A DNA stretch of 64,000 nt from Micromonospora sp. WMMD1155. GTDB taxonomy: Bacteria; Actinomycetota; Actinomycetes; Mycobacteriales; Micromonosporaceae. The position numbers and the translations under genes are program-made. The notes beneath the pieces are model-generated. The model had not been told where the DNA came from, made no database searches, and saw nothing but the letters and a program-made list of their open reading frames with translations. Below are positions 8,069 to 17,548 of the stretch, piece after piece (position 1 is the first letter of the stretch; every line of letters begins with the position of its first letter). The stretch lies in assembly GCF_029581275.1 (NCBI RefSeq), contig NZ_CP120742.1:5828501-5892500 (forward strand), given 5' to 3'.

Positions 8069-9091
8069 TCACACCAGGTCGGCCACCCGGGCCGGCCGGG
8101 GAAGACCGCCGTGACGGCCCCGGTCCTCGTCGGCCAGCGCGCCGTCGATCAGGATGTCGATCAGGTCGACGAACCCGAGACCGGCCTTCTGCCAGATCTG
8201 CGGGAACTGCGACGCGGCGGTGAAACCGGGGAACGTGTTCACCTCGTTCACGATGGGCTCGGGCGATCCCTCGGCGGGTAGGAAGAAGTCCACCCGCAGC
8301 AGCCCACGGCAGTCGAGGGCGTGGAAGGCGCGGATCGCCCGGTCCTGGAGTACCTCGGTGGTCGCCGCGTCCAACGCGGCGGGGATCTGGAAGATCGCGC
8401 CGCCGTCGTACTTCGCGTCGTAGTCGAAGAAGCCGGCACCGGTCACCCGGATCTCCAGCGGCGGACCGGCCTCCACCCGGCCGTCCGGGTGCTGGAGGAC
8501 CGCCACGTCGATCTCCCGACCCCGGGCCCCCTGCTCGACGAGCACCTTCGGGTCGACCTGTCGGGCCCGCTCCAGCGCGGCGGGAACCCCCGACCAGTCG
8601 TCCACCTTGACGACGCCCAGGCTGGACCCGGCCCGCGCCGGCTTGACGAAGACCGGCAGGTCCAGACGTCGCCGGTCGTCAGGCGACAGGTCCTCGCCCG
8701 GCCGCAGGGTCACCCCCGGGCTGACCCGCAGCCCCTCGGCGGCGAGGAGTCGTTTGGTGACGCCCTTGTCCATACCGGCGGCGCTGGCGAAGACCCCGTT
8801 GCCGACGTACGGCACCCCGAGCCACTCCAGCAACGACGCCACCGTGCCGTCCTCGCCGTACGGGCCGTGCAGGGCCGGGAACACCACGTCCTGGGCGCGC
8901 AGCACGCGCAACGCCGCAGGCAGTGGCGTCGGGCGTCCGTCGACGTGCCAGCCGCCGGCACGGTCGATGAGCACCTCGGTGACCTGGTACCGCTCACGGT
9001 CCACGTGGGTGAGGATGCTCGCCGCCGAGCGGCAGGACACGTCGTGCTCGCCGCTCTGCCCGCCGTACAGCACTGCCAGTCGGGTTGTCAT
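8069..9091 (-). CDS. ddl: D-alanine--D-alanine (D-Ala-D-X) ligase family ATP-grasp enzyme
   Basis: 340 residues from ATG 9091, which overlaps the racemase stop (ATGA). The N-terminus MTTRLAVLYGGQSGEHDVS, the ATP-binding GSSLGV segment, the omega loop FFDYDAKY and the C-terminal VNEVNTFPGFT are all typical. The family joins two D-amino acids for the peptidoglycan stem. The loop keeps the Lys-Tyr pair of D-Ala-D-Ala enzymes and lacks the EKGSENA-type loop of VanA D-Ala-D-Lac ligases, so D-lactate specificity is unlikely. D-Ala versus D-Ser at the second position cannot be settled by eye. It is last in the acyltransferase-racemase-ligase operon. A housekeeping ddl would normally be expected elsewhere, so this may be a second copy. 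Confidence 0.88.
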   Translation of the reverse strand: MTTRLAVLYGGQSGEHDVSCRSAASILTHVDRERYQVTEVLIDRAGGWHVDGRPTPLPAALRVLRAQDVVFPALHGPYGEDGTVASLLEWLGVPYVGNGVFASAAGMDKGVTKRLLAAEGLRVSPGVTLRPGEDLSPDDRRRLDLPVFVKPARAGSSLGVVKVDDWSGVPAALERARQVDPKVLVEQGARGREIDVAVLQHPDGRVEAGPPLEIRVTGAGFFDYDAKYDGGAIFQIPAALDAATTEVLQDRAIRAFHALDCRGLLRVDFFLPAEGSPEPIVNEVNTFPGFTAASQFPQIWQKAGLGFVDLIDILIDGALADEDRGRHGGLPRPARVADLV

Positions 9092-10230
9092 GAAATCCGT
9101 GCCCTTCCGTGGTGGTGGTCGCGGGCCACCCGGGCCCCGATGCCGGTCAAGATCTCGTGTGGATTGGTGTCGGCCCAGCGGGCCCATTCGACGACGGTCG
9201 GTGGGTTCCGGTCTGCCTCGGTCGGACCGAACACCACGACCGGGTCACCGATCGCCACGGGGAGGTCCCCGACGTCGACCACGCACTGGTCCATGGCGAT
9301 GCGCCCGACGATCGGGCACCGCCGACCGGCGAGCCACACCCAGGCGCGGCCACCCGCGGCGCGGGGGAGGCCGTCGGCGTACCCGAGCGGCAGCAACGCC
9401 AGGGTGGTCGGCGCGCCGGTCACGTGCTCGGGCCCGTAGGAGACGCCGGTGCCGGCCGGCACCCGTTTGACGTTGACCACGCTCGTCCGCACCGTCATCG
9501 CGGCGTGCAGCCCGAACTCGCCCGGACCGGTCGCGCCGAACGGGTCCACGCCGTACAGCGCGATCCCGATCCGGCAGATGTCGAAGCGGGTCCGGGGCGC
9601 CGACAACGCGGCCGCCGAGTTGGCCAGGTGGACCAGCTCGGGGTCGAGGCCGGCCGACCGCGCGACCCGCAGCGCGTCCTCGAAGGCCGTCACCTGGCGG
9701 TTCAGCTCGGGAGCGCCCGGCACGTCCGCGTCCATGAGGTGGGACCACACCCCACGCACCCGGATCCCGCCCTCCCGTTCGTACTTGCGAGCCCAACCGA
9801 CCAACTCGGGCCAGTCGTCCCCGGCGGCCCCGTTGCGGGACAGACCGGTGTCGGCCTTGAGCTGCACCATCGCCGGTACGCCGAGCAGGTGGACCGCGTC
9901 GGCGACGGCGTGCAGGTGCGTCGTCGTCGACACGCCGACGTCGACACCAGCGTTGATCAACTTACCGAAGTCGTCGGTCGGGCTGTGCAGCCAGCTCAAC
10001 GTGGGCGCGGTCACACCCGCCTCGCGCAGGGCCAGCGCCTCGCTCGCCGACGTCACCCCCAACCAGCTCGCGCCCGCCCGAAGCGCCGCCCGGGCCACCT
10101 GCACCGCGCCGTGGCCAAACCCGTCGGCCTTCACCACCGCCATCAGGTCGGTGCCGGTGACCGACGCGATCGTCCGCACGTTGGCGGCGATCGCGTCGAG
10201 GTCGACGAGCGCCTCGGCCAGCGCGCTCAT
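9088..10230 (-). CDS. alr: Alanine racemase family (PLP) enzyme with altered gate residues
   Basis: 380 residues. The PLP lysine is Lys34 (AVVKADGFGHG), the second catalytic base is Tyr265 (GVSYGPEH), and GYADGLPR and AMDQCVVD blocks are present. Family reaction: L-Ala to D-Ala interconversion. Aligned by eye to Geobacillus Alr, the entry-gate residues Ile352 and Tyr354 (TINYE) are replaced by Asn356 and His358 (TNPHE). Change of this Tyr is associated, from memory, with serine use in VanT racemases. The start overlaps the acyltransferase stop (ATGA) and the stop overlaps the ligase start. Substrate could be Ala, Ser or broader. Confidence 0.88.
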   Translation of the reverse strand: MSALAEALVDLDAIAANVRTIASVTGTDLMAVVKADGFGHGAVQVARAALRAGASWLGVTSASEALALREAGVTAPTLSWLHSPTDDFGKLINAGVDVGVSTTTHLHAVADAVHLLGVPAMVQLKADTGLSRNGAAGDDWPELVGWARKYEREGGIRVRGVWSHLMDADVPGAPELNRQVTAFEDALRVARSAGLDPELVHLANSAAALSAPRTRFDICRIGIALYGVDPFGATGPGEFGLHAAMTVRTSVVNVKRVPAGTGVSYGPEHVTGAPTTLALLPLGYADGLPRAAGGRAWVWLAGRRCPIVGRIAMDQCVVDVGDLPVAIGDPVVVFGPTEADRNPPTVVEWARWADTNPHEILTGIGARVARDHHHGRARIS

Positions 10231-11369
10231 CGGGCCGCCTCCGCGCGCCGGGGGCCGGGCAGCGCGAACAGCCAGCCCGCCCGGACCGCCAGCAGGCCAC
10301 GGTGCACGGCCAGGCTCAGGCCGATCACCAGGCCGGTCAGCAGAATCGGGTATCCGAGCACGATCAGGGCCTGAGCGGACGCGCCCAGCTCGGAAACCGG
10401 TACGAGCGTCAGCCGGTGCAGCAGCGCCAGGACCGGCATGTGGACGACGTAGATCGGCAGGGTGATGCGGCCGAGACTAGCCAGCGGTCTGCTGAGTGCC
10501 GACCAGCGAGCCAGCCTGGCAGCGGCGGTTATGCCGAAGATCACTGCCACGACGGAGGCCGCCGGCCACACACCGAACCACTGCTGCGCGCCGGCCGCCG
10601 CCATCGCGGCGAGCGCGAGGACGTAGGCCCCCGAGGTCAGCAGCAGACGGCGTCGGCTGGCGGTGTCGGCCCACCGCTGGATCTGCGGTCGCAGGTACAG
10701 GCCGGCGAGGAAGAACACCAGGTTCTGGTAGAGGCCGCCCCGGTTGCCCGGTGTGTCGAGCAGGCCGGCGGCGGCGACCGCGGACAGCACCGCGGCGGGT
10801 ACGAGCACCAGCGCCCGGGGGGCCCGACGGGTCGCCTTGGCGATGGTGAAGTACACCGCCAGGGCGTACAGGTACCAGAGGTTGGACGGCGTGATGGTGA
10901 GCTGCTCCAGCACGCCGAGGACGGAGGTGGCGCGGTCGGTCGGCAGGTCGGGGGCGACGGCGAGGATCGCGGTGTGGATCAGCAGCCAGAGGGCGTACAG
11001 GTAGAGGAACCCGGCGACCCGGCTGCGGGCCACGACCCGCCAGGGTCGTCGGGCGGCGTTCGCCGCGAAGACGCCGGAGATGGTGAAGAACAGCGGCATC
11101 CGCAGCGGGAGGAACTGCTCACCCAGCGTCCCCCACAGACCCGGCACCGGTACGCCGACGTGCCAGTCGATCTGTAGGTAGTCCTTCACGATGACGTGCC
11201 ACAGGACGACGAGAACGATGCAGGCGCCCTTCGCGGCGTCGGCCCACTCCGCCCGGCCCGACGGTGCTGCGGCGGGGGCGCTCCCGGCCCGGTACCGGTG
11301 GCGGAACCGGACGCGCGTCTCGTCGGGCGGCAGCTCGGCGACCCGGGACCCGGTCAGCTGTTGGATCAT
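10227..11369 (-). CDS. Acyltransferase-3 family integral membrane protein (VanT N-domain-like)
   Basis: 380 residues with about ten hydrophobic segments. The family signature AKGACIVLVVLWHVI near residues 46-60 carries the conserved His. Acyltransferase-3 proteins O-acylate sugars, but the same fold forms the membrane half of VanT serine racemases, where it is linked to L-Ser supply. Here it ends exactly where the racemase begins (ATGA overlap), so the pair mirrors VanT domain order as two genes. It is first in the operon; the Shine-Dalgarno sequence is weak. An envelope sugar acyltransferase is the alternative reading. Confidence 0.8.
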   Translation of the reverse strand: MIQQLTGSRVAELPPDETRVRFRHRYRAGSAPAAAPSGRAEWADAAKGACIVLVVLWHVIVKDYLQIDWHVGVPVPGLWGTLGEQFLPLRMPLFFTISGVFAANAARRPWRVVARSRVAGFLYLYALWLLIHTAILAVAPDLPTDRATSVLGVLEQLTITPSNLWYLYALAVYFTIAKATRRAPRALVLVPAAVLSAVAAAGLLDTPGNRGGLYQNLVFFLAGLYLRPQIQRWADTASRRRLLLTSGAYVLALAAMAAAGAQQWFGVWPAASVVAVIFGITAAARLARWSALSRPLASLGRITLPIYVVHMPVLALLHRLTLVPVSELGASAQALIVLGYPILLTGLVIGLSLAVHRGLLAVRAGWLFALPGPRRAEAAR

Positions 11370-11550
11370 TCATCGCAAGGTGCCAGCCGGATATCCGCAC
11401 GTGATCCACGGATTGTCATGAACCGGTAATAGAGACTGCCTGACGTTCCGGAGTGGACTCTTGATCCACACGGGTGCGGCGAAAACGCGGTATCGGAGTG
11501 CCGGGGATACCCCCACATCGGCGAAACGGAGTGGATCAACCCGCAAACGG

Positions 11551-11585
11551 GCGAGGGCTGCCTCCCGGTGGAAGGCAGCCCTCGC
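11551..11585 (-). terminator. Terminator hairpin after catalase gene
   Basis: GCGAGGGCTGCCT at 11551-11563 pairs perfectly (13 bp) with 11573-11585 around a 9-base loop, 18 bases beyond the catalase stop. Confidence 0.75.
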
Positions 11586-11602
11586 TGGTGCTCGGCGCTG
11601 GA

Positions 11603-13864
<2,262 letters not shown>

Positions 13865-14048
13865 GTGGCGAACCTCTCCATGGCGCGGGTGCGGGCGGGC
13901 GTCTGCCCTGCTACCCCTGGTCAGGGGGCCGAAACACGACTGATCACGGCAAATGCCGCCACGACTGGTGATTTTGCCGATGCGGCGACCGGCTGAGCGG
14001 CCAAAACTGACACACGTCGATATCCCTCGACCCTAGGGAGTGCCCGAC

Positions 14049-14939
14049 GTGTCCTCACCAACCACCACCCGTCCCCGCACCGTCGCCGCCCGGCTCGGTC
14101 TGGCCGCCGCCCTGGTCGCCGGCGTCGTCCTGGCCGGACCGTCCGGTGCCGCCCAGGCCGCCGGCCCGTACGAGCGGGGCCCCGCTCCGACCACCGCGAT
14201 CCTGGAGGCCAGTCGCGGTCCCTTCGCCACGGCGTCGCAGAGCGTGTCCTCGCTGAGCGTCACCGGCTTCGGCGGCGGCGTCATCTACTACCCGACCAGC
14301 ACCAGCGAGGGCACCTTCGGCGCCATCGCCATCTCGCCCGGCTACACCGCCTCGTGGTCCAGCATCAGCTGGCTCGGGCCGCGGATCGCCTCGCACGGTT
14401 TCGTGGTGATCGGCATCGAGACCAACACGCGCCTGGACCAGCCGGACAGCCGGGGCCGGCAGTTGCTCGCCGCGCTGGACTACCTCACCCAGCGCAGCTC
14501 GGTGCGCAGCCGGATCGACAGCAGTCGGCTCGCGGTGGCCGGTCACTCGATGGGCGGCGGGGGCAGTCTGGAGGCGGCCTCGTCGCGGCCGTCATTGCAG
14601 GCCGCGGTGCCCCTGGCGCCGTGGAACCTGGACAAGAGCTGGTCCGAGCTGCGGGTGCCCACGCTGATCATCGGCGGCGAGAGCGACAGCGTCGCGCCCG
14701 TCTCGACGCACTCGGTGCCGTTCTACAACAGCATCCCGGCCTCTGCCGAGAAGGCGTATCTGGAGTTGAACGGGGCGAGCCACTTCTTCCCGCAGACGAC
14801 GAACACCCCCACCGCCCGGCAGATGGTGGCCTGGCTGAAGCGGTTCGTCGACGACGACACCCGCTACGAGCAGTTCCTGTGCCCCGGCCCGAGCGGCTCG
14901 GCCATCGAGGAGTACCGCAACACCTGTCCCAGCGCCTGA
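14049..14939 (+). CDS. Secreted cutinase/PET-hydrolase-type polyesterase
   Basis: 296 residues from GTG 14049, chosen because AGGGAG lies 8 bases upstream; GTG 14040 overlaps that site. A signal peptide ends near AAQAAGP. The mature start [19 protein letters not shown] and the segments [41 protein letters not shown] and [14 protein letters not shown] match Thermobifida cutinases and LCC as I remember them. The triad is Ser167, Asp213, His245, with Trp192. Spacings 25, 46 and 78 from the Ser equal those of TfCut2 (Ser130, Trp155, Asp176, His208). Cys278/Cys293 form the C-terminal disulfide. Cutin or other polyesters are expected substrates; PET activity is possible but untested. An unusual Phe follows the triad His (SHFFP rather than SHFAP). 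Confidence 0.9.
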   Translation: MSSPTTTRPRTVAARLGLAAALVAGVVLAGPSGAAQAAGPYERGPAPTTAILEASRGPFATASQSVSSLSVTGFGGGVIYYPTSTSEGTFGAIAISPGYTASWSSISWLGPRIASHGFVVIGIETNTRLDQPDSRGRQLLAALDYLTQRSSVRSRIDSSRLAVAGHSMGGGGSLEAASSRPSLQAAVPLAPWNLDKSWSELRVPTLIIGGESDSVAPVSTHSVPFYNSIPASAEKAYLELNGASHFFPQTTNTPTARQMVAWLKRFVDDDTRYEQFLCPGPSGSAIEEYRNTCPSA

Positions 14940-14949
14940 TCGCGGTCCC

Positions 14950-14976
14950 GGGGCGGTCGCCGACGGCGACCGCCCC
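14950..14976 (+). terminator. Terminator hairpin after polyesterase gene
   Basis: GGGGCGGTCGCC at 14950-14961 pairs perfectly with 14965-14976 around a 3-base loop, just after the stop codon. Confidence 0.75.
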
Positions 14977-15003
14977 GTCCGCGTGGTCGGAGCATCGAAG
15001 GTC

Positions 15004-15040
15004 TTGACGCGATACCCGAGAAACGTACACTGCGAGTGTA
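15004..15040 (+). promoter_or_regulatory. Promoter with operator palindrome for the liv operon
   Basis: TTGACG at 15004-15009 and TACACT at 15026-15031 (16-base spacer) form a sigma-70-like promoter. The -10 is itself the left arm of the perfect palindrome TACACTGCGAGTGTA (15026-15040), so a bound repressor would block RNA polymerase. The TetR gene at 20404 is a candidate regulator. Confidence 0.6.
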
Positions 15041-15072
15041 AATAAACACCCGCCACGACAGAGGGATGGGTG

Positions 15073-15858
15073 ATGGAGCGCGGCCTCGAACTGCACCACA
15101 TCGGCGTCCGTTTCGGCGGCCTCACCGCCCTCGACGACGTCTCGCTGCGGGTGCCATCCAACCGGGTGGTCGGCGTGATCGGGCCCAACGGCGCGGGCAA
15201 GACCACCCTGTTCAACGTGATCTGCGGTTTCGTCGCGCCGGAGACCGGTTCGCTCACCCTCGACGGTCGGCCGCTCCGTCCGCGCCCGCACCGGTTGACC
15301 CGGCTCGGCATCGCCCGCACCCTCCAGGGCACCGGGCTCTTCGCCGGTCTGAGCGTGCTGGAGAACGTGATGACCGGCGCCTCGCACACCGCCCGTGCGG
15401 GGTTCGTCCCGGCGCTGTTCGGGCTGCCGGCCAGCGACCGTGACGAGCGCCGGCTGCGCCGACACGCCCTGGACATCCTCGACGGCCTGGGCATCGCCGC
15501 CCACGCCGAGGCAGCACCGAGCACACTGCCCTTCGCGGTACGCCAGCGGGTCGCCCTGGCCCGTGCGCTCGCCGCCCGGCCCCGGCTGCTGCTGCTCGAC
15601 GAGCCCGCCGGTGGCCTCGGCGCCGACGACATCGCCGACCTCGCCGAGCTGATCCGGGAGCTTCCCCGCCGGGACGACGAGCCCTGCGCGGTGCTGCTCG
15701 TCGAGCACCACATGGACCTGGTGATGGCGGTCTGTGACGAGCTGGTGGTGCTCGACTTCGGCCGGGTGATCGCTTCCGGCACCCCGGACGAGGTCCGCGA
15801 CGATCCGGCGGTCACCGACGCCTACCTCGGCGCCACCGTCGAGGAGGTCACACCGTGA
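15073..15858 (+). CDS. livG: ABC transporter ATPase, LivG type
   Basis: 261 residues from ATG 15073, with GAGGGA 6 bases upstream (GTG 15070 is the alternative). Walker A GPNGAGKTT, Walker B LLLLDEPAGGLG and switch His in LVEHHMD are present. The signature loop reads LPFAVRQRVALARAL rather than LSGGQ or the LAYGQQ form usual in LivG, so it diverges at the ATP-contacting Gly positions. It is one of two ATPases powering import of branched-chain amino acids, amides or short acyl/aromatic compounds in this family. First gene of the operon; 58 bases separate it from livF. Confidence 0.88.
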   Translation: MERGLELHHIGVRFGGLTALDDVSLRVPSNRVVGVIGPNGAGKTTLFNVICGFVAPETGSLTLDGRPLRPRPHRLTRLGIARTLQGTGLFAGLSVLENVMTGASHTARAGFVPALFGLPASDRDERRLRRHALDILDGLGIAAHAEAAPSTLPFAVRQRVALARALAARPRLLLLDEPAGGLGADDIADLAELIRELPRRDDEPCAVLLVEHHMDLVMAVCDELVVLDFGRVIASGTPDEVRDDPAVTDAYLGATVEEVTP

Positions 15859-15920
15859 GCGCGAGGAGTGAGCCGGGTTTGCGAGCCCCGCAGTCGCGAA
15901 CGAAAGGTGGCTCAGCGTGA
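15855..15920. repeat. Possible dispersed intergenic element between livG and livF
   Basis: The junction starts in the livG stop and ends in the livF start. It has a distinctive sequence (GTGAGCGCGAGGAGTGAGCC near the left end, GAGCCCCGCAGTCGCGAACG in the middle) with TGAGCC/GGCTCA inverted ends. I recall similar sequence as a frequent intergenic element in Micromonospora-type genomes. Only one copy is in this window, so repetition is not shown here. Confidence 0.4.
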
Positions 15921-16639
15921 CCGGCACCGATCTGCTCGTCGTGCGAGGGCTGGTGGCCGGGTACGGCGCCGCGCCCGTGTTGCAGGCCGTCGACCTCACC
16001 GTGCCGGCGGGCACGATCGCCGCGGTCGTGGGCGCCAACGGTGCCGGCAAGACGACCCTGCTCCGGGCGCTCTCCGGCATGATCCGTCCGGCCGCCGGTC
16101 AGGTGCTCCTGGCCGGGGAGGACCTGCGGGGTACGCCGGTGGAGCAGCTCGTCCGACGGGGCATGGCGCACGTGCCGGAGGGGCGGGGTGTGATCAGCGA
16201 GCTGACCGTCGACGAGAACCTGCGGCTCGGCGGGCTGTGGCGGCGCGACCGGGCCGACGCCGGGCGGGCGCTCGACGAGGTCTACCAGCTCTTCGAGCCG
16301 CTGGCCCGACGCCGCCGGCACCTCGGCCACCAGCTCTCCGGCGGTGAACGGCAGATGCTCGCGCTCGGCCGGGCCCTGGTGGGCCGGCCCCGCCTGCTGC
16401 TGCTGGACGAGCCGTCGCTGGGCCTGGCGCCCCGGGTGGTCGCCCGGACGATGGCCCTGCTCCGTCAGCTCCGCGACCGCACCGGCCTGACCGTGCTGCT
16501 GGTCGAGCAGAACGTCCGCAGCGCCCTCGCCGTCGCCGACCAGGGTGTCGTGATGTCCCTCGGCCGGGTGGTGATCGCCGCCCCGGCGGCGAAGCTCCGC
16601 GACGACGTCGACCTGCGCCACGCGTACCTCGGTTTCTGA
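15917..16639 (+). CDS. livF: ABC transporter ATPase, LivF type
   Basis: 240 residues; GTG start with AAAGGTGG upstream. Walker A GANGAGKTT, canonical signature LSGGERQM, Walker B LLLLDEPSLGLAP and switch-region LLVEQNVRSAL are all intact, in contrast to the divergent LivG signature. PEGRGV is the typical LivF Q-loop region. It pairs with LivG on the inner face of the membrane. Confidence 0.92.
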   Translation: MTGTDLLVVRGLVAGYGAAPVLQAVDLTVPAGTIAAVVGANGAGKTTLLRALSGMIRPAAGQVLLAGEDLRGTPVEQLVRRGMAHVPEGRGVISELTVDENLRLGGLWRRDRADAGRALDEVYQLFEPLARRRRHLGHQLSGGERQMLALGRALVGRPRLLLLDEPSLGLAPRVVARTMALLRQLRDRTGLTVLLVEQNVRSALAVADQGVVMSLGRVVIAAPAAKLRDDVDLRHAYLGF

Positions 16640-16669
16640 CCACCACCTCGTCCCCCGGAGGGAGGACTG

Positions 16670-17548
16670 TTGGACCGCTTCGTCTTCCTCACCGTCGACG
16701 GCCTGTCCCGCGGCGCGGTGTACGCCGCGTTCGCGTTGGCCCTGGTGCTCATCTGGCGGGCGGCGCGGGTCGTCAACTTCGCCCAGGGGGCGATGGCCGT
16801 CGCCGCCGCCTACGTCGCGTACAGCGTCGCCGCCGCGACCGGCTCCTACTGGCTGGGTTTCGGGGTCGCGATCGTCGCCGGCCTGCTGCTCGGTGCGCTG
16901 GTGGACCGCGTCGTGATGCGACACGTCGACCACGCCTCACCGCTCAACCCGGTGATCGTCGCGCTCGGGCTGGTCCTGTTGATCCAGGCCGTGCTGGGCA
17001 TGGTGTACGGCAACGAGTTCCGTCCCGCCGAGGCGCCGTTCAGCAGGTCCGCTCTCAGCGTGGGTGGCGTCGCCGTGCTGTCGCCGTACGACCTGTTCGT
17101 CTTCGCCGCGATCGGGGTGGTGGTCAGCGGCCTCGCGTGGATGTTCGCGCGTACCCCGGTGGGGTTGCGGATGCGCGCGGCGGCCTTCGCACCCGAGGTG
17201 TCCCGGCTGCTCGGGGTGAACGTCGGTGGCATGTTGACCCTCGGGTGGGCGTTGGCCTCCGGGGTGGGCGCGCTGGCCGCGATGCTGGTCATCCCGACCG
17301 AGCTGGGCCTGCACCCGCACGCGATGGACCTGGTGTTCGTCTCGGCGTTCACCGCGGCGGTGGTGGGCGGGCTGGACAGCCCACCGGGCGCTGTGGTCGG
17401 CGGCCTGGTGGTGGGTCTGCTGCTCTCCTACGTGAGCGGTTACGCCGGCAGTGACCTCACGCCGCTCGCGGTGCTGGTCCTGCTGCTGGCGGTGCTGCTG
17501 GTCCGGCCCGGCGGGTTGTTCGCCCCGGTCGCGGCGAGGCGGGTGTGA
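16670..17548 (+). CDS. livH: ABC transporter permease, LivH type
   Basis: 292 residues from TTG 16670, supported by GGAGGGAGGA just upstream. About eight hydrophobic segments are visible; SRGAVYAAFALALVLIWRAARVVNFAQGAMAV is the typical LivH N-terminus (VNFAQG motif). The C-terminus contains the cytoplasmic-loop-like GGLDSPPGAVVGGLVVG. It overlaps livM by GTGA. Confidence 0.92.
   Translation: MDRFVFLTVDGLSRGAVYAAFALALVLIWRAARVVNFAQGAMAVAAAYVAYSVAAATGSYWLGFGVAIVAGLLLGALVDRVVMRHVDHASPLNPVIVALGLVLLIQAVLGMVYGNEFRPAEAPFSRSALSVGGVAVLSPYDLFVFAAIGVVVSGLAWMFARTPVGLRMRAAAFAPEVSRLLGVNVGGMLTLGWALASGVGALAAMLVIPTELGLHPHAMDLVFVSAFTAAVVGGLDSPPGAVVGGLVVGLLLSYVSGYAGSDLTPLAVLVLLLAVLLVRPGGLFAPVAARRV

Noticed and set aside
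8321-9439. 372-codon plus-strand frame across ligase and racemase genes
   Set aside because: Shadow of two well-recognised enzymes; composition is Arg/Gly/His-rich and featureless.
4341-11369. Classical VanHAX-type vancomycin resistance cluster
   Set aside because: No VanH dehydrogenase or VanX dipeptidase, and the ligase loop is of the DYDAKY type rather than the D-lactate ligase type.
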